From the NCBI GenBank assembly GCA_009839925.1, contig VXOS01000172.1, positions 1 through 39,458 of the forward strand: DNA of 39,458 bases. The letters run 5' to 3'. This DNA comes from Chloroflexota bacterium (GTDB lineage Bacteria; Chloroflexota; Dehalococcoidia; UBA2979). The notes under the pieces were generated by a model that was not told the origin of the DNA, did no database searches, and saw only the letters and a list, made by a program, of their open reading frames with translations. Both the position numbers and the translations under genes were made by a program. This document shows positions 23,496-31,493 of the stretch, piece by piece (position 1 is the first letter of the stretch; every line of letters starts with the position of its first letter).

Positions 23496-24800
23496 TCAGG
23501 GCGACCCCACTGCGCCACAGGCCCGCAGCGCCTCGATCTCCGCGTCGCTGAGCCCCGCCTCGCGCAGCACCTCGGCGCCGTGGCGGCCGAGGGGTGGCGC
23601 GGGGCCCGCGGCCCGGACCGGCGTGGCGGACATCTCGAACAGCGAGGCGAGCTGCTCCTGCTCGCCTGTGATCGGGTCGTCGATCTCGGCAAGGAGCGGC
23701 GCGGCCTGCGGGTCGTCGGCAAGCTGCGGCGAGAAGTGCATCGGGGCGACCGGCGCGCCGGCGGCACGGAACTCCTCGACCCACTCGGCGACGGTCCGCG
23801 CTCGGATCAGCGCCGCGAGCTCCTTCCGCAGTTCCTCGATCTCGGCCAGCATCCGCGGGTCCAGCGGGTCGAAGTCCGGGTCGTCGCCGCCCTCGTCGCG
23901 CGTGCCGAGCACGCCGCGGATCGCCTCGCGATGGCCGGGCGAGGTCGCACCGAGGACGAGCGGGCCGTCTTTCGCCATGTAGACGGACTGGTAGAGCCGC
24001 CGCACCGCGCCCAGCTGGCGCAGCGGGCTGCCGTCAGCCCAGGCGCCGGTCACCTCGGCGAAGCTCGCGCCGTCCTCGATCAGCGCCTGCACGCGCTCGA
24101 AGGCGGGCATCGAGAAGACGGCGTCGGAGACCGGCTCGCGCATCACCGAGCTGCCGATCGCGGCCATCGCCCCGCGCAGCAGCGAGGCGTCGACGAGCTG
24201 CCCCTCGCCGGTGCGCTCGTGGTGATGCACCGCCCCAACCACGCCGAGGGCGGTCCCCACTCCGGCGATCAGGTCGGCCACCCACATCGACTGCGTGCCG
24301 ATCGGAGTGCCCTCGGCGTCGAGCCGGCCCTCGTCGGCCATCATTCCGGAGTAGGCCTGCACGATCAGGTCGATCGCCGGGTCGTCGGCGAGCGGACCGC
24401 TCGCGCCGAAGCCGGTGATGCGGGCGTAAATCACGTCCGGCCGGTGCGCCGCGATCGTCTCGTAGTCGATGCCGAGCGAGCGCGCGACGTGGAGCCGGAA
24501 GTTGTTCATCACCACGTCGAAGCGCGGCAACAGGCGCTCGTAGACAAGCTCGCGCGCCTCGGGCCGTTCGAGGTCGAGGACGAGGCTGCGCTTGCCGCGG
24601 TTCAGCCACTGGAAGCGCTTGCTGGTGCCGGGCGCGATGCTGCCGCTGCGGCGCGTGCGGTCGCCGTTGGGCGACTCGACCTTGACGACGTCGGCGCCCA
24701 TGTCGGCGAGCAGCATGCCCGCGAGCGGGGCCGCGATGATCTGCGAGAACTCGAGCACGCGCGTGCCGGCCAGCGGCCCCGCCCGTTGCGCCTCGGCCAT
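23496..24800 (-). CDS. Class III CoA-transferase (CaiB/BaiF family)
   Basis: A 434-aa family III acyl-CoA transferase, moving CoA between carboxylic acids through an aspartyl-anhydride intermediate. Signatures: LAGTRVLEFSQIIAAPLAGMLLADMGADVVKVE, SLVLDLERPEA, the catalytic Asp176 in SMWVADLIAG, GQLVDASLLRG and the C-terminal PPLGRHGAEVLREAGL. The ATG at 24800 lies just after a G-rich SD. Divergent from the MmgE/PrpD gene with a 136-nt shared region containing two outward-facing TAGAAT boxes, so both are probably induced together for catabolism of an organic acid. Confidence 0.93.
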   Translation of the reverse strand: MAEAQRAGPLAGTRVLEFSQIIAAPLAGMLLADMGADVVKVESPNGDRTRRSGSIAPGTSKRFQWLNRGKRSLVLDLERPEARELVYERLLPRFDVVMNNFRLHVARSLGIDYETIAAHRPDVIYARITGFGASGPLADDPAIDLIVQAYSGMMADEGRLDAEGTPIGTQSMWVADLIAGVGTALGVVGAVHHHERTGEGQLVDASLLRGAMAAIGSSVMREPVSDAVFSMPAFERVQALIEDGASFAEVTGAWADGSPLRQLGAVRRLYQSVYMAKDGPLVLGATSPGHREAIRGVLGTRDEGGDDPDFDPLDPRMLAEIEELRKELAALIRARTVAEWVEEFRAAGAPVAPMHFSPQLADDPQAAPLLAEIDDPITGEQEQLASLFEMSATPVRAAGPAPPLGRHGAEVLREAGLSDAEIEALRACGAVGSP

Positions 24801-24826
24801 CACGCCCCCCTTGCGCTCCGGCCGCG

Positions 24827-24832
24827 ATTCTA
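24827..24832 (-). promoter_or_regulatory. Possible -10 of the CoA-transferase gene
   Basis: The minus-strand box TAGAAT followed by CGC sits 27 nt before the ATG. The same TAGAATCGC sequence occurs on the plus strand at 24873. No -35 consensus is visible at 16-18 nt. Confidence 0.4.
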
Positions 24833-24872
24833 GCCCGGCTGCGGCGCAGGCTCCGCCGGCGCGCCGAGGTCG

Positions 24873-24878
24873 TAGAAT
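24873..24878 (+). promoter_or_regulatory. Possible -10 of the MmgE/PrpD gene
   Basis: TAGAAT followed by CGC lies 58 nt upstream of the ATG, mirroring the box at 24827-24832 on the other strand. The two outward-facing copies are about 40 nt apart, leaving space for one regulator between them. Confidence 0.4.
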
Positions 24879-24936
24879 CGCCTGTACATGGCGCGCGGAA
24901 CCGCCGAGTCCGGCGCCGCACGGACGGAGGCCCACC

Positions 24937-26322
24937 ATGACCCTCGCGCGAGACCTCGCAGCGGCCGTTTCGGCAATGGACCGCACGGACCTCGACGGCG
25001 ACGCGGTGCGCTGGGCACAGCTCGGCATCGCCGACGCGATCGCCTGCGCGATCGCCGGATCGCGGGAGGCCGCGCCGCGGCTGGCGATGGCCGCCGCGGG
25101 CGCGGACCGCGAGGAGGGGCCGTGCCTGCTGCTCGGCCTCGGGCGGCGCACGGGGCCGCTCAGCGCCGCGCTTGTCAACGGTGTCGCCGCGCACGCGCTC
25201 GACTTCGACGACGTGAACGACGTCCTCGGCGGACACCCCTCGGCGCCGCTCGTGCCCGCGCTGCTCGCCCTCGGCGAGGCGTACGGGGCGAGCGGGAGCG
25301 AGCTGCTGCTCGCCTACGTGGCGGGCTTTGAGACGGAGTGCAAGATCGGGCTCGCCGTCAACTTCCACCACTACGACAAGGGCTGGCACCCCACGGCCAC
25401 GCTTGGCGTCTTCGGCGCGGCGGCTGCCTCGGCCAAGCTGCTGCAGCTGAGCGAGGAGGAGACGGCGACGGCGCTCTCGATCGCGGCCTCGTTCGCCAGC
25501 GGCCTCAAGGCCAACTTCGGGACGATGACGAAGCCGCTGCACGTCGGTCACGCCTCGCGCAACGGCGCCTTCGCCGCGCTGCTCGCGCGCGAGGGTTTCA
25601 CGGCGGGAGAGAGCGCCTTCGAGCACGAGATGGGCTTCTTCGAGGTCTACAACGGCGCCGGGACGTACGACGCATCGCGCGTGCTCGGGGAGTGGGCGGA
25701 CCCGCTCTCGGTGGTCGAGCCGGGCGTCGGCGTGAAGCCCTACCCCTGCTGCGGCAGCACGCACGCGCCGATCGACGCCGTGCGGGCGCTGGTCTCGGCG
25801 AAGGACATCGCCCCCGAGGACATCGTGTCGGTGCGCGTGCTCGCGCACCCCAGCCGCATTCCGCACATCGACCGCCCGGAGGTGCGCACCGGCCTCGAGG
25901 GCAAGTTCTCGATCCAGTACTGCGTCGCCCGCGCGGTGCACGACGGCGCGTTGCGGCTCACTCACTTCGAGGACGGCCAGGCGACCGAGGCCGCCGTGCA
26001 GGCGCTGATGCCCGGCGTCAGCATCGAGCCAGGCGTGCCGCGCGAGTCAGACGAGCGCCTCGCCGTGCGCGTCGAGATCGCCACCCGCGACGGCGCGACC
26101 CACGACTGGCGTGTCGAGGAGGCGATCGGCACCGGCGGAGCACGCTCCCCGATCCCGGAGCCCGACTTCCGCGCCAAGTTCCACGACTGCTGCGAGCGCG
26201 TACTGAGCGCCGACGCGACCGACCGCCTCTACACGCTCTGCGGCGACCTCGACGGCGTCGCCTCCATCTCCGACCTGACGGCGACCGCCGCCGAGGGCGC
26301 GCACGCGGCCGTCGCCGGCTAG
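24937..26322 (+). CDS. MmgE/PrpD family protein
   Basis: A 461-aa member of the MmgE/PrpD family, which includes 2-methylcitrate dehydratase, cis-aconitate decarboxylase and iminodisuccinate epimerase. The two-domain fold is supported by ALVNGVAAHALDFDDVNDVLGGHPSAPLVPALLA in the first part, FASGLKANFGTMTKPLHVGHASRNGAFAA in the middle, and VKPYPCCGSTHAPIDA near residue 270. The ATG at 24937 has CGGAGG at 24925-24930. No methylcitrate synthase or lyase is present, so a methylcitrate role is not supported; neighbours instead suggest a dehydratase for another acid. Confidence 0.92.
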   Translation: MTLARDLAAAVSAMDRTDLDGDAVRWAQLGIADAIACAIAGSREAAPRLAMAAAGADREEGPCLLLGLGRRTGPLSAALVNGVAAHALDFDDVNDVLGGHPSAPLVPALLALGEAYGASGSELLLAYVAGFETECKIGLAVNFHHYDKGWHPTATLGVFGAAAASAKLLQLSEEETATALSIAASFASGLKANFGTMTKPLHVGHASRNGAFAALLAREGFTAGESAFEHEMGFFEVYNGAGTYDASRVLGEWADPLSVVEPGVGVKPYPCCGSTHAPIDAVRALVSAKDIAPEDIVSVRVLAHPSRIPHIDRPEVRTGLEGKFSIQYCVARAVHDGALRLTHFEDGQATEAAVQALMPGVSIEPGVPRESDERLAVRVEIATRDGATHDWRVEEAIGTGGARSPIPEPDFRAKFHDCCERVLSADATDRLYTLCGDLDGVASISDLTATAAEGAHAAVAG

Positions 26323-26396
26323 CCGGACCGGGGTTCGAGGTGGCCGCGACGCTGCCGGAGGGCTACTAAGAGATCGGCCGCTGGGATCTCGGCCAG

Positions 26397-26927
26397 GTGC
26401 GGCGTCGGGTGATCGTGTTGCTCTTCGTGCTCTCCCTCGTCGCGATGGTCGTGACGGCGAACGTCGCGATCGCGATCAAGTACCTGGCGACCGGCAGTTC
26501 CTCGATCAGCCTCGACCTCGGGAGTCTGGCCCTGGGGCTGGTCGGCGGCCTGGTGCTGCACGAGTTGGCACACGGCGTCGCCTTCGTCGCGCTGGGCGCG
26601 CGGCCGAAGTTCGGTGCGAAGTGGGGCACGAGGTTTGGTCCCGTGCTCTACGCGTCGGCGCCCGGCTCTTACCTCGGCCGCAGCAGCTACGTGGTGGTTG
26701 GACTCGCACCGGCGCTTGGGCTGACGGTGCTGCTGCTGGCGGCCATCGCCGTCGCGCCGGCGGACGGGCTGATCGGGAGCGCGGCGTTCCTCGCCGTGGT
26801 GCTGAGCGTCGGCGGGTCGGCCGGCGACGCGATGATGATGCGCACGGTGCTGACGTATCCGGCGGACGCGCGCTTCGAGGACACGGCGGACGGGTTCACG
26901 GTCTACGGACCGGCGCCCCGGGGGTAG
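26397..26927 (+). CDS. DUF3267-like membrane metalloprotease, apparent 5' truncation
   Basis: A 176-aa predicted membrane protein with an HExxH site in LVLHELAHGVAFVALGA, about four hydrophobic segments, and a C-terminal DAMMMRTVLTYP...VEDTADGFTVYG-type ending resembling DUF3267 zincins. The GTG at 26397 lies 27 nt after an in-frame TAA (26367-26369). Upstream of that stop, a GTG at 26340 opens nine codons ending in LPEGY, and the codons between stop and start read EIGRWDLGQ. LPEGY followed by EI-RWDL is what I would expect at the family N-terminus, so this may be a nonsense-mutated or error-affected gene. Confidence 0.7.
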   Translation: MRRRVIVLLFVLSLVAMVVTANVAIAIKYLATGSSSISLDLGSLALGLVGGLVLHELAHGVAFVALGARPKFGAKWGTRFGPVLYASAPGSYLGRSSYVVVGLAPALGLTVLLLAAIAVAPADGLIGSAAFLAVVLSVGGSAGDAMMMRTVLTYPADARFEDTADGFTVYGPAPRG

Positions 26928-26936
26928 CTGCCGCGC

Positions 26937-26965
26937 TTGATAGCATGCTTACAGCATGCTATCGT
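26937..26965 (+). promoter_or_regulatory. vapBC promoter overlapped by a perfect operator palindrome
   Basis: GATAGCATGCT (26939-26949) and AGCATGCTATC (26953-26963) are perfect 11-nt inverted arms separated by TAC. A -35 TTGATA (26937-26942), 17-nt spacer and -10 TATCGT (26960-26965) run through them. Transcription would start at or within a few bases of the antitoxin ATG (26972), implying a leaderless or nearly leaderless mRNA. The dyad is what an autoregulatory VapB-VapC complex would bind. Confidence 0.7.
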
Positions 26966-26971
26966 CATGCC

Positions 26972-27205
26972 ATGGCGAACCTGCAGGTGAAGAATGTGCC
27001 CGACTCACTCCACGAACGTCTGCGCCGCCACGCGCAGGAGCAGAACATCACGCTCGGCGCCGCCGTGCTCAACGCCGTCGAGCGCGAGCTGGCGAGGGCG
27101 GAGTGGCGCCGCCGCCTCGCGGAGCGCCCCATTACCTATCTCGGCACCCCCGCCGCGGATCTGCTCGTCGCGGAGCGCTCCGAACGCGAGACTGAGCTTG
27201 GGTGA
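26972..27205 (+). CDS. vapB: VapB-type antitoxin (FitA-like ribbon-helix-helix)
   Basis: A 77-aa protein with an N-terminal strand MANLQVKNVP and two helices (SLHERLRRHAQEQ and LGAAVLNAVERELAR) typical of a FitA-like ribbon-helix-helix DNA-binding domain, followed by a tail (RPITYLGTPAADLLVAERSERE) that would wrap the toxin. The start is the ATG at 26972; the longer open frame upstream overlaps the DUF3267 gene. No ribosome-binding site is seen, consistent with a leaderless transcript. It overlaps the toxin gene by 4 nt (GTGA). It should neutralise VapC and repress its own operator with it. Confidence 0.9.
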   Translation: MANLQVKNVPDSLHERLRRHAQEQNITLGAAVLNAVERELARAEWRRRLAERPITYLGTPAADLLVAERSERETELG

Positions 27206-27603
27206 CGGGCTACGTCGTCGACGCCTCGGTCGCCGTCGAGTACCTCCTCAGGACATCGCTCGGACTCGCGCTCGCCGACACCATGGAGAGCGGCCCCCTC
27301 GCAGCGCCTGAACTGATCGATGTCGAGGTGGTCTCGGTGTTGCGCAAGGCCGTCCTTCATGGCCGCCTCGACGAGGCGCGAGCACTGATGGCGATCGACG
27401 ATCTGGAGTTCTGGCCGGTTGAACGCCTCCCGCACGCCGAGTTCGCGCGGTCCGCCTGGCAGTACCGCCACAACGTCAGCGCCTATGATGCGTTCTACGT
27501 GGCCGTCGCCGACGCCCTCGCGCTGCCCATCCTGACCGCCGACGGGCGGCTCTCGCGGGCCTCGGGGCTGGGCGTCGCCGTCCAGCACGTGTACATGAGC
27601 TGA
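27202..27603 (+). CDS. vapC: VapC-type PIN-domain toxin ribonuclease
   Basis: A 133-aa PIN-domain protein with the four catalytic acids in place: Asp7 in VVDASVAVEYLL, Glu42 in ELIDVEVVSVL, Asp96 in SAYDAFYVAVAD and Asp114 in LTADGRL. Free VapC toxins are Mg-dependent endoribonucleases, several of which cut tRNA or 23S rRNA; the target here is unknown. The GTG start overlaps the vapB stop. The antitoxin-first order with translational coupling is canonical for type II VapBC. Confidence 0.92.
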   Translation: MTGYVVDASVAVEYLLRTSLGLALADTMESGPLAAPELIDVEVVSVLRKAVLHGRLDEARALMAIDDLEFWPVERLPHAEFARSAWQYRHNVSAYDAFYVAVADALALPILTADGRLSRASGLGVAVQHVYMS

Positions 27604-27640
27604 GCCGGCCTCGCCTGACCGCGACGCGACTGGAGGCACG

Positions 27641-28675
27641 ATGCGCGTCGGGCTCTTCCTGACCAGCCAGCAGCACCTCGACACCGACATGGTCGCCGCC
27701 TTCCAGGAGCAGGCGGCGATGGTGCGGCTGGCCCGCGACGCCGGCTGGGACTCGCTGTTCAGCGGCCAGCACTACCTCAACGAGGGCGACAACCAGGGCC
27801 TCCAGCTTGTGCCCTTCCTTGCCCGCCTGCAGGCCGAGGCCGGCGAGATGACGGTCGGCCTCGGCATCCTGCTGCTCAACCTGCACAACCCCGTCTACGT
27901 CGCCGAGACCGTCGCCACGCTCGACGTGATCAGCGGCGGCCGTTTCGTCTTCGGCATCGGCCTCGGCTACCGCGACATCGAGTTCGACGCCTTCCGCGTG
28001 CCTCGAGGGCAGCGCGTCGCGCGTTTCGAGGAGACGCTGGCGCTGGTGAAGCGGCTCTGGACCGAGGAGTCCGTCAGTCACGAGAGCAAGACCACGCTGC
28101 TGGACGGCGTGCGCATGAACCTGCGCCCCGTGCAGCAGCCGCACCCGCCGATCTGGATCGCCGCCAATAGCGACGCCGCCGTGCGGCGCGCCGCGCGCCT
28201 CGGCGACGCCTGGTTCGTCAACCCGCACGCCACCCTCGAGACCGTGCGGCGCCAGCTCGCGCTCTACCGCGAGGAGCGCGCGGCGGCAGGCCTCGGCGCG
28301 CCCGCGGCGCTCCCCGCGCTGCGGGAGGTCTACTGCGCGCCGGACCGCGAGACGGCGCTACGGCTGGCCGGTCCCGCCCTCGGGGGGAAGTACGCGGACT
28401 ACTCCCGCTGGGGCCAGGACGATGTGATGCCGGGCGAGGAGCAGTTCAGCGCACCGTTCGACGAGCTGCTGTCCGATCGCTTCGTGCTCGGTTCGCCCGA
28501 GGAGTGCTACGAGCAGCTGCGCCCGCTCTGGGAGGAGCTGGGTGTGACCGAGCTGATCATCCGTACGCACTGGGCCGGCCTGCCCGCCGAGGACTCGCTG
28601 GCCAGCATGCGGCTCATCTCCGATGAACTACTCCCCGAGCTGAGGCGGGCGCAGCCCGCGGAATGGAGCGCCTGA
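27641..28675 (+). CDS. LLM-class flavin-dependent oxidoreductase/monooxygenase
   Basis: A 344-aa bacterial-luciferase-like TIM barrel. N-terminal MRVGLFLTSQQH, LFSGQHYLN, VGLGILLLNLHNPVYVAETVATLDVISGGRFVFGIGLGYRDIEFDAF and the PPIWIAANSDAAVRRAARLGDAWFVNPHA segment identify it. The long insertions around VHNP-like and LTEE-like regions point to the flavin-dependent alkanal-monooxygenase branch rather than the small F420 branch. GGAGG precedes the ATG. Its stop overlaps the cupin ATG (TGATG), so these two and the GNAT gene form an operon of related purpose. Confidence 0.9.
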   Translation: MRVGLFLTSQQHLDTDMVAAFQEQAAMVRLARDAGWDSLFSGQHYLNEGDNQGLQLVPFLARLQAEAGEMTVGLGILLLNLHNPVYVAETVATLDVISGGRFVFGIGLGYRDIEFDAFRVPRGQRVARFEETLALVKRLWTEESVSHESKTTLLDGVRMNLRPVQQPHPPIWIAANSDAAVRRAARLGDAWFVNPHATLETVRRQLALYREERAAAGLGAPAALPALREVYCAPDRETALRLAGPALGGKYADYSRWGQDDVMPGEEQFSAPFDELLSDRFVLGSPEECYEQLRPLWEELGVTELIIRTHWAGLPAEDSLASMRLISDELLPELRRAQPAEWSA

Positions 28676-29073
28676 TGGTGCGGATCGTGCGGCTCTACAG
28701 CGGCGACGACGGCGAGTCCCACTTCGAGGACCTCGACATCCCGATCGAAGGCGGGATCTCATCCGCATTCCCCGTCGACACGCTGGACTTCCGGGAGGCG
28801 CCCGAGGAGCACGAGCCGGACTGGCACAACGCCTCGCGGCGGCAGTTCGTGATTACCACCAGCGGCGCACTCGAGGTCGAGATCGCCGGCGGCGAGAGGC
28901 GCCGCCTCGGCGTCGGCGAGGTGATGCTCGCCGAGGATCTGACCGGCCACGGCCACGTCTCGCGGACCGTGGAGTCGCCGCGCCGCAGCATCGTGGTCCC
29001 GCTTGCGCCCCACGTTGACCTCGCAGCGCTGCTCGACCGCCTCCGCGCCGCAGGCGCCGACGGCAGTGACTGA
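28675..29073 (+). CDS. Cupin-domain protein
   Basis: A 132-aa single-domain cupin. Strand-rich segments include WHNASRRQFVITTSGALEVEIAGGERRRLGVGEVMLAEDLTGHGHVSRTV, carrying the two cupin motifs; potential metal ligands are the His in DWHNAS and His residues in TGHGHV. It is cytosolic, function unknown; small cupins can act as dioxygenases, epimerases or ligand-binding regulators. The ATG at 28675 overlaps the previous stop (TGATG), with GGAG at 28665; an ATG at 28663 is possible but has a poorer context. It overlaps the GNAT GTG by 8 nt. Confidence 0.82.
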   Translation: MVRIVRLYSGDDGESHFEDLDIPIEGGISSAFPVDTLDFREAPEEHEPDWHNASRRQFVITTSGALEVEIAGGERRRLGVGEVMLAEDLTGHGHVSRTVESPRRSIVVPLAPHVDLAALLDRLRAAGADGSD

Positions 29074-30091
29074 CCACGCGGACTCCAGGCCGCTCGAGGT
29101 GCTGATCCGCGACGCGCGCGCGGACGACCTGCCGGCGATCCAACGCATCATCAACCGCGAGATCGTCGAGGGCGTCGCGCACTGGGACGAGTGGCCCTGG
29201 AGCGACGCGCGCCGCCGGGAGTGGTTCGGGCAGCACCGTGACGAGGTGATGATCGTCGCCGTCGGGCCGGACTCGGTGGCCGGGTTCGCCTACCTCTCTC
29301 CGTACCGCGGCAAGTCCGGGTATCGCTTCACGCGCGAATGCAGCATCTACGTCGATCCGGCGCTCCATCGCCGCGGCGTCGCGCGCCGCCTGCTCGCGGA
29401 GCTGATCGAGCGGGCGCGGGCGCGACGGCTCCATGTGCTTGTCGGCTGGATCGAGGCGGGTAACGAGGCCAGTCGCGCCCTCGCGCGCGAGTTCGGCTTC
29501 AACGAGGTGGGGGTCGAGCGCGAGACCGGCTACAAGCACGGCCGCTGGCTCGACACCGTCGAGGTGCAGCTGCTGCTCCAGTCCGCCGAGGAGTTCGAGC
29601 GCCTCGTCGCTCCCGGCTTCCGCGTCTTCACGATCGAGACATCGGCGCAGCTCGCCGAGGCGACCACGGTCCGCCGCGCGGTCTTCATCGAGGAGCAACA
29701 GGTCCCCGAGGACGAGGAGATCGACGACTACGACGCCGATCCCGCCTCGCCCGGGATGAGTGAGCGTGTGGTGCATGTCCTCGGCCGTCTCGACGGGCGA
29801 GCGGTGGCGACGGCGCGGCTGCTGCTGGACCACGCGGGCGAGCCGCCGCACGGCTACCCGCACGTCGGCCGCGTCGCCGTCCTCGCGGAGTTGCGAGGCC
29901 GGCACTACGGCGTAGCGATCATGGAGGCGCTGCACGCGGAGGCGCGGCGGCGCAGCCACGGCGGCATCACGCTCGCCGCGCAGGAGCACGCGCTGCCATT
30001 CTACGAACGCCTCGGTTATGTCGCGCGCGGAGGTCTCTTCCTCGACGCCGGCATCGAGCACCGCTGGATGGACCTGGCATTCGAGAGTTGA
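29066..30091 (+). CDS. Fusion of two GNAT acetyltransferase domains
   Basis: A 341-aa protein made of two GNAT domains. The N-terminal one (about 12-172) resembles the phosphinothricin/Pat-type group: LIRDARADDLPAIQRIIN, GFAYLSPYRGKSGYRFTRECSIYVDP, acetyl-CoA loop HRRGVARRLL, and ASRALAREFGFNEVG. The C-terminal one (about 186-340) resembles the ElaA/YjcF-like group: VRRAVFIEEQQVPEDEEID, VGRVAVLAELRGRHYGVAIM and YERLGYVARGGLFLDAGIEHRWMDL. Both keep an acetyl-CoA loop, so both may be active. Start GTG 29066 overlaps the cupin stop by 8 nt. Substrates are unknown. Confidence 0.88.
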   Translation: MTDHADSRPLEVLIRDARADDLPAIQRIINREIVEGVAHWDEWPWSDARRREWFGQHRDEVMIVAVGPDSVAGFAYLSPYRGKSGYRFTRECSIYVDPALHRRGVARRLLAELIERARARRLHVLVGWIEAGNEASRALAREFGFNEVGVERETGYKHGRWLDTVEVQLLLQSAEEFERLVAPGFRVFTIETSAQLAEATTVRRAVFIEEQQVPEDEEIDDYDADPASPGMSERVVHVLGRLDGRAVATARLLLDHAGEPPHGYPHVGRVAVLAELRGRHYGVAIMEALHAEARRRSHGGITLAAQEHALPFYERLGYVARGGLFLDAGIEHRWMDLAFES

Positions 30092-30160
30092 CCACGAGGG
30101 GGCGGGCGAGAATCCACCAAGAAGATGTGGTCAATCCTTTGGTGATTGGACGGTTGATTC

Positions 30161-30189
30161 TTGGTCCCAAGTCCGGGGTTTGCAATAAT
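30161..30189 (+). promoter_or_regulatory. Possible promoter of the livK gene
   Basis: TTGGTC (30161-30166) and AATAAT (30184-30189) are 17 nt apart in a markedly A/T-richer stretch (30110-30190). The -35 lies inside CTTGG-TC-CCAAG (30160-30171), a near-perfect 12-nt palindrome that could be an operator. TTGATT at 30154 is an alternative but 24 nt from the -10. Confidence 0.45.
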
Positions 30190-30228
30190 GGCGAGCGATA
30201 ACGATCGACGGACAGGATGGAGGACGTT

Positions 30229-31470
30229 GTGAGAGGCTTCTGGCTCAGCGCGCCGGGGCGATTCTCGCTACTGCTCGCACTGATCGCGGTGCTCACGCTG
30301 GGCGCGGCGGCATGCGAGGACGAGGGCGAGCAGTTGAAGATCGGCTATCTGGCCGACTTCTCCGGTCCGCTCGCCGAGTACGGCGCGGACATCGAGACCG
30401 GCGTACAGCTGGCGATCAAGCACATCAACGACGCCGGCGGTGTCAACGGGCAGGACGTCGTCTACGTCACCGGCGACACGCGCGTGGACCCGACACAGTC
30501 CGTCGAGGAGGCTCGCCGCCTCGTGGACGTCGAGGGCGTGCACGCGATCGTCGGGCCGCTCGCCAGTACGGCGACGCTCGCGGTGGCGGACAGCGTCACC
30601 GGACCGGGCGGCATCCCGCACATCTCGCCCTCGGCGACCTCGCCCGCGCTCACCGACGCCGACGATGACGGCTACCTCTTCCGCACCACCGGGTCGGACG
30701 CGGTGCAGGGCGTGGTGCTTGCGAACCTGGTCGAAAGCGAAGGCCACACCAACGTCGGCGTGATCTTCCGCGACGACGCGTGGGGCCAGGGCCTCTCCGA
30801 GGTCTTCACGGCGAACTTCAGCGGTACGGCGACCCTCGCCTCCTACTCGGCCGACGGGCAGCCCAGCTACCTTGCGGAGCTGCAGCAGGCCGCGAGCGGC
30901 GGCGCCGAGGTGCTGGTGGCGATGGGCTTCGCGGAGACCGAGGTCTTCCTCCGCGAGTCGATCGAGAACGACATCTTCACGCGCTTCATCTTCACCGACG
31001 GCAACAAGAGCGAAGATCTGATCGAGCAGCTCGGCGCCGACGCCCTCGAGGGCGTCGTTGGCACGGCGCCGAGCAGCAACCCCGACAACGCCTCGACCAA
31101 GGCCTGGACCGCGGCCTACGTCGCCGAGTACGGGGCGGAGCCGTCGCTGCCGTTCGTGCGTGAGGCCTATGACGCCGTGATCGCGATCGCGCTCGCCGCC
31201 GAGGCAGCGGGCTCGACCGACGGCGAGGCGATCCGCGACGAGCTCGTGCGCATCGCCGGACCTCCGGGCGCCACCTACGTGGCGGATGCGGCCGGCATCG
31301 AGGCGGCGCTCGAGGCCGCGGGTGACGGTGACGACATCAACTACGAGGGCGCGGCGACTCCGATCGACTGGAACGCCGCGGGAGACGTGACCTCTGGCTT
31401 CATGGAGATCTACGGCTACCGTGGCGGCGAACTCGTCACGATCGAGATCCAGCCGTTCAGCCTCGAATAG
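30229..31470 (+). CDS. livK: Branched-chain amino acid-type ABC transporter substrate-binding lipoprotein
   Basis: A 413-aa extracytoplasmic type I periplasmic-binding-fold protein. The N-terminal hydrophobic helix ends in LTLGAAAC with the lipobox Cys at residue 29, so it is probably lipid-anchored. The mature part has LKIGYLADFSGPLAEYGADIETGVQLAIKHIN, AIVGPLASTATLAVAD, SPSATSPAL and FRDDAWGQG, as in Leu/Ile/Val-binding and related amide or carboxylate binders. GTG at 30229 is chosen for GGAGG at 30219-30223; ATG 30217 is in frame but its SD is weaker. It faces the livGFHM operon tail to tail. A paralogue begins at 38910. Confidence 0.93.
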   Translation: MRGFWLSAPGRFSLLLALIAVLTLGAAACEDEGEQLKIGYLADFSGPLAEYGADIETGVQLAIKHINDAGGVNGQDVVYVTGDTRVDPTQSVEEARRLVDVEGVHAIVGPLASTATLAVADSVTGPGGIPHISPSATSPALTDADDDGYLFRTTGSDAVQGVVLANLVESEGHTNVGVIFRDDAWGQGLSEVFTANFSGTATLASYSADGQPSYLAELQQAASGGAEVLVAMGFAETEVFLRESIENDIFTRFIFTDGNKSEDLIEQLGADALEGVVGTAPSSNPDNASTKAWTAAYVAEYGAEPSLPFVREAYDAVIAIALAAEAAGSTDGEAIRDELVRIAGPPGATYVADAAGIEAALEAAGDGDDINYEGAATPIDWNAAGDVTSGFMEIYGYRGGELVTIEIQPFSLE

Positions 31471-31493
31471 CCGGAGGAACCCGGTACAGCAGC

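Noticed and set aside
30110-30150. CACCAA/TTGGTG and CAATC/GATTG short inverted repeats upstream of livK
   Set aside because: Arms of 5-6 nt in an A/T-richer segment are expected by chance; only the CTTGG-TC-CCAAG dyad at the -35 was kept.
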